From Sambucus nigra (lineage: Eukaryota > Streptophyta > Magnoliopsida > Dipsacales > Adoxaceae): a DNA stretch of 64,000 nt. This document shows positions 32,297-43,639 of the stretch, piece after piece. The notes beneath the pieces were generated by a model. It saw only the letters and a program-made list of their open reading frames with translations, did no database searches and was not told the origin of the DNA. Every line of letters starts with the position of its first letter. Within the stretch, counting starts at the first letter, position 1. Made by a program: the position numbers and the translations under genes. Where the stretch lies: positions 396,078,561 through 396,142,560 of the forward strand of contig OX422208.1 in NCBI GenBank assembly GCA_949130495.1, written 5' to 3'.

Positions 32297-35137
32297 GAGA
32301 TACCCCGTATTTTTATGCTATATTAATTTGGGGATTTATTAATACTAATGTGAATTAATTATTTAATAAAAATCCGAAAATTAATTATGTTATAATTATT
32401 AACGTGATGAGAGTTAGTAATTATGGGAAAATTTGTTGAATATTACTAATGAGAAAATTAATATATAATAGTGGCCATATTAAATGTCACGAGTGAATAA
32501 AATGACAATTTTAGAAATTTGAGTCGGGACGCGTCCGTGTCGCGTCGGGACTAAATATTGATAAATAAAAGTAAATATTTTATAAATTATTCGTATGGTC
32601 ATTTTGAGTGAGCCAACGCGTCCGGAAGGGTCGAGATAGTCAGAAAAGTATACCCGGGAGTTTGATTTGGGTCTCGGGGCGTTTTAGGCCTAATTAGTAC
32701 CCCGGGAGGGCATTTTAGTCATTTTGTAATTTTAAGTAATTAAACCAACGAAAATTAAAGGGGTTATATCAGATGTTTAGGTTATCTCCTAGGGTTAGAT
32801 AACTCAAAACACTAGAACGGCCATTGGAGAGGAGAGGAGAGAGCTCTCAAGGCATTCCAAGGCTCAAAACTCACCCGTTTGCACCACCACCACCGCCAAC
32901 GCGTAGATCGCGAGACGGGGAACGCAACCACACCAAATTCAACACCAAACCAGATTTCTGAAAATCCCAGGCAAGTGTTTATCTTGCTTATTTCGTTGAT
33001 GCATCATCCATATTAGTTTAGGAGTTATTAGGATGAGATTTATGGAAGAAAAACCCAATTTGAGATAGGAAATTTTCATGTAGTGATGATTTATATGATA
33101 TTCTGGAAACCCTTTGTCATGTAAAGGATTAAGAGTTTGATTAAGAAAAGAGTTCTAATCAGATGCAAACACTAAAAAAAAAAATATTTCGGACGATCGG
33201 ACCGTTGGAATTTGATGAAATTTTACAGAGAATTAGCTGAAGACGAGAGGAAACTACAGAAAAAAATTTAGCTAGATCGGACCGTTCAATATTGTTTAAT
33301 ATTTTTTTTTTGCTAGACATTTTTATGTTTTGAGGACTCTTAGAGATAATAAAAAAAAATTCAATTAAAACTCCATTTTAATTCCGACTTCGAAACCGTT
33401 TGAAATTCTCATCTTTGAAAATAAAATTCAAAATCCTTTAATGTAAGGCGAAATCTATATTTTTGGGATATTTTGCATAAGGGATAATGTAAGTATATAT
33501 TAAAGGGGAGAGACACGTAAGAGAGAGTTACGTTGGAACATAAATGGATATCTACTGAATTGTACATTTGGAAGAATAGAGTCCATGAGGGTTACGTAGT
33601 AAGTTGGAAAAACCCTTCGAATTAAAGTTAGAAACGAACCATTATACTTGATAAATAATAATGGGAAAATAAGGATAAATGTTGTGAATGTGGGTTATTG
33701 GATAAACCTAAATTGATATAATAAAAGTGGTATATTTATATGATTGTGTATGCATATATTATATACTTGTGAAAATCATGCCCACGCTACTTGCTATCCC
33801 TGAGGTTTCCGCGCTGGGACGATCTTATCTCGTGTGCCTTATGGGGGATATTGACTTGTACCCTAGAAGATAGAAATCCTAGGTACAGACTATCGAATCG
33901 GTAGTCACGGTCCTAAGAGACGTGAGGGTATGTACTGACCTCTTGGACTTGGAAACTATGCTTCGCCTCAATATTGTTTGGGTATGTATTTATACAATTC
34001 GAGAGTGATTCCGAACTAGTATTCCCTTAGTACGATTGATACGGGGATTGGATAGCAGAGTATGCCCGCACCATAAAATTTTATGTGGGGTGCTGTTAGA
34101 ATATATATATTATACGAGTATTTAATATATATATGAACTTCTGAAATATGGGAAACTGCCTACTGTGTTATGGTAAGTAAGACATGTATAATGACTCAAA
34201 TTGGAAATACTTGTTTTGAAAAGTATAAGATGATATTGAAAAACTTTATGAATCAATAAAGTTAAAATGAGCGTTTTGTACTAAATGAAATTATCCTTTT
34301 TAAACCATGATGTTGTTAAATCTTAAATTTTGAGAGTCACCTAAGATAAGTTAAATCCTTGGGGAAGGATAGTGTGATATATGATGAGATAAACCATTGG
34401 GAAGGTTAGTGCGATAGGAGTGCACATTAGAAGAGAGGCGAGAATTTCTCAAGAGAGTGTCGCACTAATATGTTGTTGCATTGGCCTGTATCAATTTAAA
34501 TACTTGCTAAACGAATTTTTAAATCATATACACTATCGGGCTCTGACCCGTTTCTATTCCTTTTCCTCTCTTGTATATATATGTATATATTACAGGTGCC
34601 CAGCCACAGGGGCGTCTTGTTTAGGATCCCTTGGAAGGAACGTGCTCCAGCTTAGGTGGGAGTTGTAGGCCACTTGCTTAGACGATTTCATTTACTTGAT
34701 TCCACTTCTATCATTCTCCTTATTGGGCATGTGTCGCCCTTTCCACTATTTATCTGTTTTATTGGGACATTTGTATTTCAGTTATTTCTAGTACTGTTAC
34801 TTTGGGATTTATTCAGCATGTATGTTTACTTTAAGTTTTAAATGCTGGGGTTTAGTTGTTGAAGGTTTAAATTAATTGGATTATATGTTCCAGGATTTTT
34901 GTGGTGTGATTCTTTAAATATTGAATTGTTGTAGATAATTAAATCTTTATTTTCAAAATAAAACTTGGAAAGTAATGTTAAAAAAAATGGTTTTGACACT
35001 TAGCTTAATTAAATAGGGTGTTAAATTTGGAAAAGTTATTTTTACGGCAGTGATGCTAAGAATGAACCAACTGTTCACCTTGATTTTAATTTAATAAAGG
35101 AGTGATTGCCCGGTATTTAATTAGGCGGGGTGTCACA
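32297..35137 (+). repeat. Solo LTR-like sequence 1 (Gypsy chromovirus-type ends), in gag of Tat element 1
   Basis: The left end reads ATACCCCGTATTTTTATG and the right end GGGGTGTCACA. A second copy in the opposite orientation is at 39000-42056, and the two align along their length (promoter-like TATATATGTATATATTACAG near 34573, GGACGCGTCCG near 32526). Long LTRs with TGTAAYACCCC ends are typical of Tekay/Del chromoviruses; this assignment is inference. The expected first bases TGTA are replaced by GGAG and no 5-bp TSD is visible, so the left edge is damaged. No internal ORF of interest is present. Confidence 0.75.
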
Positions 35138-35233
35138 CCCCATCCCTTAGACCCTCCAGTTCTCTCGTAGCTTGTTCATCATTGTGTTGGATGTCATCGA
35201 AGTTAACCTTTCGATCAACGTTATCTTGCGCCA
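35138..35233 (-). pseudogene. Gag N terminus of Tat element 1
   Basis: Minus-strand ATG at 35231-35233 opens MAQDNVDRKVNFDDI and leads to LEGLRDG, where the solo-LTR-like sequence interrupts. On the other side (about 32200-32290) the reading TGVPGVAQACTSARLG resumes the same protein. This ATG lies a few tens of bases downstream of the primer site, as expected for gag. Confidence 0.6.
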
Positions 35234-35256
35234 TACTCCTTGCTCAGAAGAATGCC

Positions 35257-35276
35257 TCCCCAGCAGAGTCGCCAAA
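35257..35276 (-). other. Primer binding site of Tat element 1
   Basis: The minus strand reads TTTGGCGACTCTGCTGGGGA immediately after the LTR end (CCTCGTACA). Position and TGGCG start fit a tRNA primer site. I do not assign the tRNA. Confidence 0.6.
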
Positions 35277-36445
35277 TGTACGAGGGTAGTTTAGATAAGA
35301 TGGAGGCGTAACCCTTTTTGAGTATGGTAATGATAAACTAATTGGCCAAAAACTTTAGACTAATGATAGGACATGCAAACACAAACTTAATAGATATAAG
35401 ACTCAGTTTAAACTCATAAATCTCTCGTGTATAACTCAGAGGATAGTAATGAACTTAGAAGTAACTTAGCTAGGGGGAGAGAGAAGTAAGCACCCTAGAT
35501 ACACCTTGGTAGGCAGGTATAAACACACCAAACACCCTCAAGAATATTTGTTAATTATTAAAAGCTTCGTAATAAATAACAATGGTGAGTGAGTAAACCC
35601 TCTGGTTTGCAATAACTCCTGAACGCTCAAAAAGATCATCCTTTCCTCAAAGGTGGTTAGGGTCCTTAAATAGCCCCCCACACCACCCCCGAGACAACTC
35701 AGTCATTAAAGACTATGAAAGACATCCCTCATACTTTATTTCACAATATTAAATGCCTAATGCACTAGTTGTCTCCACGTCATAAACATTAAATGCCAAG
35801 ACATGCCTTTTGCCTAACCACTGTGTGTCAGGGGGCTATTGTCGCAGAGGTGGCTCACCAACTGCCTGATAACCCCAAATACCACGGTGGTTTATTCAAG
35901 TGTAGGTCTGACATTGTTTAGCTGGCTAGTGACATCACCTACAGTAGATGTCACATTAAGTAGAGGGTTGTTTAGTTCACAACTCAACGCACGATGGAAC
36001 TCCAAGATGCTTCGCCCGGGGTTCCACGGCCAGGGTCCTTCGGTGTTTTATCCGGTGTATATAAGATGGTTAAGACAAGCCCCAACGGTGCCTCACTTCT
36101 CAATCCTCCAAACTAAGTCCCTCTAAAGTTCCCACGGTGAGGTCATTCGATAGAGCATGAAAGCTCTCCCAGGTCCTGCCAAGCCTGGTCTCTCGCGAGT
36201 ACCGGTTGACCTTACACTAAAACTCGTTATTATTCTCGTTACATCATTACAACCGTTATAGCTTACAGTCAACATAAACAGAAATACAATATGACTAATA
36301 CAATAAGCTAAAGTATGATTTGTCACGTCAAGCTTCCTCGCTGAGTTTCCACGCTTGAGTTGCCTCGGTTGCTTAATCTCAAACACTATTGCCAATTAGG
36401 GAATTATCCCTAATCTTAGGATTACCTTCAATCCCCCTCTACACA
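35277..36445 (-). repeat. 5' LTR of Tat element 1 (outer edge uncertain)
   Basis: The inner end is fixed by TGTACGAGGG beside the primer site. A TATA-like CTATTTAAGG on the minus strand (35661-35675) would place transcription start near 35640. The outer end is set at the CA of CTCTACACA (about 36445) by analogy only, because no second LTR survives for comparison. The CACTA element's TNP1-like gene begins about 240 bp further right. Confidence 0.5.
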
Positions 36446-36686
36446 GACCATGTTTGGATCAGTTCAATTAGGCAGAATATTTATTCAAAATGGAAACCAT
36501 TTATTTTGTCAATGGTATATAAGAAGACTTAAAGTTATAAGATTTTGGCACATATAATCACAAATAAAATCTGTATAGAATCCAAACAGTTCCATAATCA
36601 AAATATATCTGAACGGTTACATAATCCAATAGTTTGCCTAACAGTTGCAAAAAATGGAAAAATAACATCTTGAGTTGCATCCACGA
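36446..36686. other. Spacer between Tat element 1 and the CACTA coding region
   Basis: AT-rich sequence without coding potential. It may be the 3' untranslated end of the CACTA gene. No CACTA left TIR was found here. Confidence 0.4.
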
Positions 36687-37415
36687 TCACTTAGGGCAAA
36701 AACAAAGCAACGACCAAACCACCCAAGATTTCTCGACATCCTTAATATTATCCTCCCCATGACTTTTTTGATACAACGTATGATTCTCTTTTATTGGCTT
36801 AACACTACTAACGTAAACCTTATCTTCAAATATCAACAGTTGATGGCCATGCACCATCGTTCCAGTAGTAGCTGAAGCAATAACTTGTCCACTTGCAATC
36901 TTCCTTTGACTTGAAAAATCTAATAAATCGACATATGGATCATGTGGAGGATCAACAAAAGCTCCAAAGTCTGGCTCACTTATATCTCCAAAGTTTGGCT
37001 TAGTTGATGGAGGGATAGGCGTGTAATCTTGAGATCTTAGATGCGGTACTGGAGTGTAATCTTGATAACTTGGATGTGGGATGGGATTGTAATAGTGGGG
37101 AGTTAGATGCGATGATAATAGGTCGGTTTGATTTGGTAGTTTGAGACCATTATTTTCAAAAGAGCTTGAAATCATGGTAACAGACGATTTGAGAAAATCT
37201 ATATCCGCATTCAACTATGACTGTGAGGATAATGCTCCATTCAACTGTGATACTATATGAGCAATGGCCTTTAAGTTTACTTTTAGACACGGGTTCAACA
37301 CCACGAGTCGCCCCCTAGTGTCCTTTCCTTGAAAGGCAGTCAAAGCATCAGTATCCAAACTAGTTTGTCTTGAAGAACCTTGGCGACTTTTTAGCTCACT
37401 CAATTTTTGCTGCAA
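36687..37415 (-). pseudogene. TNP1/En-Spm-like C-terminal domain of the CACTA second gene
   Basis: The reading DALTAFQGKDTRGRL at 37215-37415 and SGQVIASATTGTMVHG with VYVSSVKPIKENHTL at 36687-36900 match the end of plant Ptta/En/Spm proteins, which carry a small TNP1-type domain beginning with VA(S/T)G-like residues. A stop at about 37215 splits the two parts. A Tyr/Pro-rich linker (repeats of SQDYTPIP type) lies between. In CACTA elements this second protein binds subterminal repeats. Confidence 0.65.
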
Positions 37416-37634
37416 AATTATTAATGAATCGATTAAACTGATTGAACGACTAAGCTTGAAGGAATTTAATTATTAAAACTGAGGTTATGAAACTCACCAT
37501 ATCACCCGCTATCTTTAGGTGAAACTCCCCAATTTTTCACCTACGACTTTCGATATACACTTCAGAACGATCAACAAGTCGTTTATTTTTAAGCACCTAC
37601 AAATTAATTTTTCATTAACTATTTGAGCAAGACA

Positions 37635-38237
37635 TTATATATATACACACACACGCACATTAAAATAAGAAAGTGTAGGTACCATCTCCTCAGTTTTCTC
37701 AGCATATGACATCCGACCAAGACAACGGACATCACTCTTTTTAGCCCTATTCACCCGGACTTGGTGTCTTTGTTTTAATTTATCCTTAGATGCTTCGCGT
37801 AAGATGAATTCATTCCACTTATGGATGGGGATAATATCTTTTTCTGGTACTCGATCCTTCAGGGCCTTAATCCCATCAGAGTCCAATCCCTTAAAATAAT
37901 CCATGCGGAGGCTACTTCTAAATGTCTTCAATTGAATACAAAGGGCTTTCATGTTCTCATCTTTTCGGTTGTACAGAATATTGAACTCTTTCATGAGTAT
38001 ATTCCATAATTCATCTTTTTTTACTTTCTCAACCATGTCCTAACTCTTATATTTTAATCCGATACATGATTTTAACAAAGACAAGGCTCGAGATTTCAAA
38101 GGATTCTTACCACCTATTGGCAAACCAAATAGGTTAAGGTGAACCTTTGCATGAGAATCAATGGCCAAATGTTCATCGTGGCTTGAACTTTCTGTCCATG
38201 ATGATGGAATTTCATTCTCGGACGTCATTATTTGCAT
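37635..38237 (-). pseudogene. Ptta/En/Spm-like transposon protein, N-terminal part
   Basis: The segment 37680-38036 contains AKKSDVRCLGRMSYAEKTEE, close to the signature of the Ptta/En/Spm plant transposon protein family, preceded by LKDRVPEKDIIPIHKWNEF. A stop at 38037-38039 separates it from 38040-38237 (LNLFGLPIGGK). It probably forms one spliced or broken gene with the TNP1-like piece to its left. Confidence 0.6.
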
Positions 38238-38364
38238 TTATATATTTATGCATTAGTCCATATGTTAATGCAAGAGTAAAGAAATAATATAAATGAAATA
38301 TAATATAAGTTATACCTTTTCAACATATTCTAAAAGTTTTAATAATTCGATCATGTCAAAAGTT

Positions 38365-38994
38365 TCATACTTCATCATTTCGCGCAACGTTTTTTCTGGC
38401 CAGTCTGCGGAAGTGTGTTGACATATATTCCTTTGCATAGAAGGAAGCCTCTTCCATAATGTACTCCTCAGCAATGAACCCCTCAACATACCTTGTATTC
38501 CTAACGTAATCTTTAAATGTTTTCATTAATCGTTCAAACGGATACATCCATCGGTACCTTACTGGTCCACATAAAAGTGCTTCATCATATAAATGCACTA
38601 AAGGCTGGAAGCTTATGACAAAGAATGAGGGAGGGCAGTACTTCTCCAAAATACATGTATCCTCAGCCAAAGTTTCTTTCTCCGCCAGTATGGGTTTCAT
38701 GTTGACAACTTTCTCACACAATATAGAGAAACATAAGCTAATTTGTAGAATGTCCCTTTGAAGATCCTTGTGTTCCGAAATATAGTGTCCGAATAACAGA
38801 GGGACAAGTTGCATTATCACACACCAATCATGAGACTTTCACCTTTTCAAAGCTTTTGGTACATCGCAGACAATACTGCATAAATTGGATGAGAAAATAT
38901 AAGGGACCTTCAAGACCTTTAATGTTTCTAAGAACATATTTCTTTATTCAATGCTCAAAGTATGCTTTTTCCTAGTGTTCGGATCTTTTTTCAA
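38365..38994 (-). pseudogene. DUF4218-like domain of the CACTA transposase
   Basis: GPVRYRWMYPFERLMKTFKD, followed by NTRYVEGFIAEEYIMEEASF, is the hallmark of the domain that follows the TNP2 core in plant CACTA transposases. KSHDW at about 38820-38840 and LEKYCPPSFFVI also match. A TAG between KR and KSHDW and the solo LTR at 39000 break the gene. Confidence 0.85.
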
Positions 38995-38999
38995 CCATA
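38995..38999. repeat. Target-site duplication CCATA, left copy
   Basis: CCATA precedes the solo LTR and recurs at 42057-42061 after it. Confidence 0.9.
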
Positions 39000-39973
39000 T
39001 GTAACACCCGGCCTAATTAAATACCGGGTGATCAGTCCTTTATTAAATTAAAAACCAGGTGAACGGTTGGTTCATTCTAAGCATCACTGTCGCAAAATAA
39101 TATTTCCAATTTGAACACCCTAAATAATTAAGCAAAGTGTCAAAACCATTTAAAACCTCATTTTTCCTTTATTAAATACCAAATAAAAAAAAACTTTTTA
39201 ATACCCAACAGTTAAGAATTACATAAATACTAAGGATGGCAATTTACACACAAGAATTTAAACCATCGATATAATCCAAACCAAGTTTAAGAACCATAAA
39301 TGAAATCATCATGACAAGATTTAACTCCCAAGGAGCATTGAATATCGAAAATATAAATGAACATAAATCCTTGACAAGATCTAAACGGAATAGGAAATCG
39401 AGCGACACATGCCCTAACTATGAAGATCTAAAGTAGGAACTGATTCAATGACGAAGTCGTCTAAAGCAAGGGCCTACAACTTCCACATAAGCTGCAGCAC
39501 GACCAATCCAACGAACTTAAGCATGATGCTCCTGTGGCTGGGGACCTGTAATACATACATATATATACAAGAGAGAAAGAAATGAAAGAAAATGGGTTAG
39601 AGCCCGAGTGTAAAACAGTTCTAAAAATAGTTTAGCAAGTATTTAAAATGCTCACCGGCTAATATCACAACCATGTTAGCATGCGACACTCTCTTGAGAA
39701 TCCTCCCCTCTCGTCTAGTGTGCACTCCTACCATACCTCTAGGACATCCTAGTTATAGTTCCCATGCTAACTAGATTAACCACATGTATCCATTCTTTAC
39801 AGCCCAAATTATTCCCGCGTATTAACCTTATAATACATATAATGATGTTATAAACATATATGTATCCATTTAGATTCAACATGGATAAGTCCCTTATTAA
39901 TTCAATTCAACTAAGTGTTTTCATACATAACTATCTTACATTTCTACATTAGCCACATAGTAGATATCATCAC

Positions 39974-40019
<46 letters not shown>

Positions 40020-42056
40020 TATACTGCACCCCGAGACACAGCTGCGGTGCTGCATTACTCTTCTATCTTGTCCCAATACATCATGTCGCTGTATAGGGGA
40101 CTATAGGTTCGGTAAAGATTCCTCGAACCACAAATATCAACACAAAAATTAGAGACGAACATAGTTCTCATACCCACGGGTCACGCACATACCTACGTTC
40201 CCACAGTCAGCAGACTTATCAACTCACTGATAAGTCTTTCATAGTCCTATGTTCTCGAGCAACAAATCAAAAATCCCATGAATTCATCAGGATATGACTG
40301 CCCTCACGCGCAAACCTCCCATCGATAGCAAGTAAGCTAGGTATGTCATACACAGATACATAATATATGCACACTCACAAAGTCATACATATAAATATTC
40401 ATATGTTCCAAATTAGGTTCGCCCACGACCCATAATTACTATTATCCATTCTCAACACAAATTTTACTCAATTATTTCTCATAACGGATTCGTCTCTTTT
40501 ATTCTCATTTATTATTTACTTCGTTCTTACTTCTCATCTCTTGAAGTATTATTTCTCACTATGTATAAATTTCAGTAGGTATATCCTCACTTACCTTCTA
40601 GTTTAAATCTTTCACAAGTCTCAATCTTTTAGTAAACATATGCACAATTCCCAATGTATAAATAACTCCCCGTTAACCCAAAATTTCATCTCATATTAAT
40701 TTCACTCAACGGAGCCTACTTAGACCCTATTGGTCATCTTCATAACCCGTTATACTCTATCAATAATAATCAAGGGTTCCTAAGAATTTTAACTGGACTA
40801 AACAGAAAGGGGAAAAATATGCAATTTTCCAGGAGGGGTCGTCGATCGAGAAATGGGGTCGATCGATCGATGCTCTTGGTCGATCGATCGATCAAGCAGT
40901 TCTTGCCCAGTTTGCTGCAATTTTTAACCTACGGGTTCAATCATTCTAACCCCTCCAAACCTCTATAATTTCATCCCAAAATCCCATCAAAGTAATCCAA
41001 GTGTATAAGCAATATATATAATTGAGTTCTAACGTAACAACATCTATAAATCCTCAACGAATCAATCAAAAAGGGGTTTAATCTCAAATCTCTTTATAAA
41101 ACCAAATTTTACATGAATAATCACCACCCTCTATTTTAATCAATATTTTATTCCCAAATATCATAATAAATTCATGTGTAACCCTCTACATATGATCAAG
41201 ATTTTAGTCTACATGGATTCTCCCTACAACACATATAAATTTTCTTCCAAAACATATAATTCTTCAATTAAAAGTCATGATTTTCATTCGTAGACTAACA
41301 TGGAAGGTATATTAACTTGGAAATTACCAAGATAGATACTTGCCTAGGATTCAAGGATCTAATTTGTTGATGAAAATTATATAGATGCGTTCCTCGTCAT
41401 GCAATCTACGTTTTGGTGGTGGTGGCTATGAAATCCGGTGAGTTCTAGGCCTTGGATTGCTTGAATACTCTTCACCTTCTTCTCAAATCTCTTCACCTTC
41501 TTCTCTAATCACTTCACCTTCTTCTATAATGGCTGGCTTAGGCTTTGTGTTTGTTAACCCCAAAAGACAACTCTAAATGGCTAATGAATACTAAGAAAAT
41601 TCGTGGGTTTAATTACCCAAAAATACCAAATGTCTAAATTACCCTCCCGGGGTGTTAATTAGGCCTAAAAATGCCCCGAGACCTAATCTAAATCCCCGGG
41701 TACACTTTTCTATCTATCTCGACCCTTCCGGACACTTTGGCGCACTCAAAATGATTACACGGATGACTTATAATTTATTCACTTTTATAATAATAATTTA
41801 GTCCTGACACGACACAGGCGCGTCCCGAATTAAATTTCCATAATTATCATTTTATTCACTCGTGACAATTTTAATAAAATCAGTCTCGTATATTAGTCTA
41901 CTCATCCAGTAATATTCAACAAATTCCCAATAATTACTAACTTTCGTCACGCTAGTAAATATTTAAAATAAAATGCCGGATTAATATTAAATTAATATCT
42001 CAATTAAATTCAATAAATTCCCAATTTTAAAAGCCATAAAAATACGGGGTATTACA
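39000..42056 (-). repeat. Solo LTR 2 (3057 bp), inserted in the CACTA transposase gene
   Basis: The plus strand starts TGTAACACCCGG and ends GGGGTATTACA, with a perfect 5-bp TSD (CCATA) and no gag-pol between, so it is a solo LTR left by LTR-LTR recombination. It is a reverse-oriented relative of 32297-35137. It holds a long (TA)n run at 39979-40018 and a TCGATCGA cluster near 40850-40892. Confidence 0.9.
39979..40018. repeat. (TA)n microsatellite in solo LTR 2
   Basis: About 20 TA units in a row. The related LTR 1 has only a short TATATATGTATATAT at the matching place, so the run expanded in this copy. Confidence 0.85.
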
Positions 42057-42526
42057 CCATAATGATCTTCTAATCCTCAAATCACGAAGATCTTCACAGG
42101 ATTTTTCTCCATCCTTTCAATGATAGCCACCAATGCATGTGCCTACGAGATGCTCAATAATATTCTTCTCAGCATGCATACTGTCTATCGTGTGCCATAC
42201 GGGATGTTCCTTCCAGTATGGAAAATCAAACATTATTGATCTCCTCGACCACGCTGTCTACGCATTAACATCCTTTCTTTTATGCTTCTGGGCCAAAATT
42301 ATGGGGTGTTTCCCCCTCAACTTTTGATTACCCTTTAATGATCTTTCTTTAATTTCCAAACTAGAAAGTCTTGGTGGAGGTGGACTCATCTCAGTGCCTT
42401 TTGGGAGAAAATTGCTTCATATTAACCTAAATTTGTGACTTTGCGGAGAAAAATCTTCAAAAAAGTTGGCTGCTTTTCTTAAGCCAATTGGATTCAATCT
42501 CCTCTCCACAAATAGGACAACCCAAG
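42057..42526 (-). pseudogene. TNP2-like transposase core, second half
   Basis: The minus strand at 42130-42240 reads FDFPYWKEHPVWHTID then SMHAEKNIIEHLVGT, the conserved WK-x-H-x-H-MH-EKN block of the CACTA Transposase_21 core. Further right, CGEEIESNWLKKSSQLF (about 42470-42520) is the Cys-containing segment before it. Multiple stops are present. The last 117 bp are homologous to 53592-53717 on the other side of Tat element 2. Confidence 0.75.
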
Positions 42527-43467
42527 TGATGATGCTAGAATTAGCACCACCAGATAAGGTGTTTTCAAGCTCAATCTAAGAACAACAGTGGAAGCATAGT
42601 TATGTAAAAGGTAAGAGAATGAGACGAGGATAAGAGGAGAGAGCACCAGAATATAAATGGTTCAGCCTAAATTGGCCTACGTCCACTGTGTGTGTGAATA
42701 ACCTCACTGTAATAAGGCACTGAAGGCCATGGATACAATCTCTCAAGCTCTCTCTCTCTACTGTGTATCTAGACAGAGTTTTAGCTAGGGTTGTATTTTT
42801 GGATCCTTTGCAAGATAGAGGATGACCTCTATATATAGTACCTAGGGGGTGTAATGTACCCCCCATGCATGTAATGTGCATGTGTGTGTTTGCCTCACCA
42901 ATATGGGAAAGCCATCTGTCACTGTCACATGTAGAGAATGATGATGAAATATTCTCCCCACGTGTGGGGAATAATCTTGTTATAACTGATATGTGTCCAC
43001 ATGCCCTTATCCAAATGTCAACAGATGCTCGGCTACCGTGCTTGGTGCATGACCTCGGCCAGGGAGAGGCCGAGGTTAACAAGTCTAGTTGCTTGTTCAA
43101 TCCGAAATGAGCCATAGGGGCCTCGGCTTAATCCTAGCCGAGGCAATGGATAAGGTCGACCTGAGCCGAGGTTGAGCTGGTGTGTTTGGAGAATTAACTA
43201 ATATCTTGATAATGATGACATTGGTAAAAAGTCTTCTTGCGGGCTCGGCCTACATCTGGCCGAGGTTACCATTCCCAGGTATACGAGAGTGTTGTTGATC
43301 CTTGTGATACGTGCAATGTCCCTTCGAGAGGCTGGTGGTAGTGTCGGCCTGGGCCGACCTTGCTATGGCCGAGGGCTAATATCGCATGCCCAAGGCTTGT
43401 CCAGTATCGGCCATGATCTCGATCGAGGTTGGTGTCTCCGAGCCGAGGTTACACTTGGGGCATATCA
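42527..43467 (-). repeat. 3' LTR of Tat element 2
   Basis: On the plus strand it starts TGATGATGCTAG and ends GGGGCATATCA. A minus-strand TATA box (CTATATATAG) lies at 42829-42838. The U3 half (43020-43460) repeats GCCGAGG and CCTCGGC many times. Open frames across it are incidental. Confidence 0.93.
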
Positions 43468-43480
43468 ATCACCCCCCAGC
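43468..43480 (-). other. Polypurine tract of Tat element 2
   Basis: The minus strand reads GCTGGGGGGTGAT directly before the 3' LTR start TGATATGCCCC. Confidence 0.7.
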
Positions 43481-43639
43481 CCTTAGTTACATATGAGAGC
43501 AGGTGACTGTGGGATTTACACATCTCCGAGGCCTTTCTAGTATGAGCCAATATTTGTTTGACACTTGTCCAGTGTTGAAGTATGGCTTGCTTGGCAAGCG
43601 TGTGTTGTCAGCCGCCCTTTGGGGCTCCCAAGGCAATGA

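Larger units (their letters stand above)
15302..36445 (-). mobile_element. Tat-like Ty3/Gypsy retrotransposon 1, nested and left-truncated
   Basis: On the minus strand, right to left, the order is 5' LTR (from about 36445 to 35277), primer site, gag, protease, RT, RNase H, second RNase H, integrase, then a plus-strand gene with introns. The RT-RNaseH-integrase order marks Ty3/Gypsy. The second, archaeal-type RNase H and the opposite-strand gene point to the Tat group. A Copia-like element (21902-28870) and a solo-LTR-like sequence (32297-35137) are inserted. The 3' LTR is missing because the left part ends at a CACTA terminus. Several stops and frameshifts show it is dead. The outer edge of the 5' LTR is approximate. 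Confidence 0.85.

Noticed and set aside
42600..43115. Open frames of 170-220 codons in the LTRs of Tat element 2 (also 52745-53416)
   Set aside because: They lie within U3/R sequence, are not conserved between the two LTRs in length, and show no domain.
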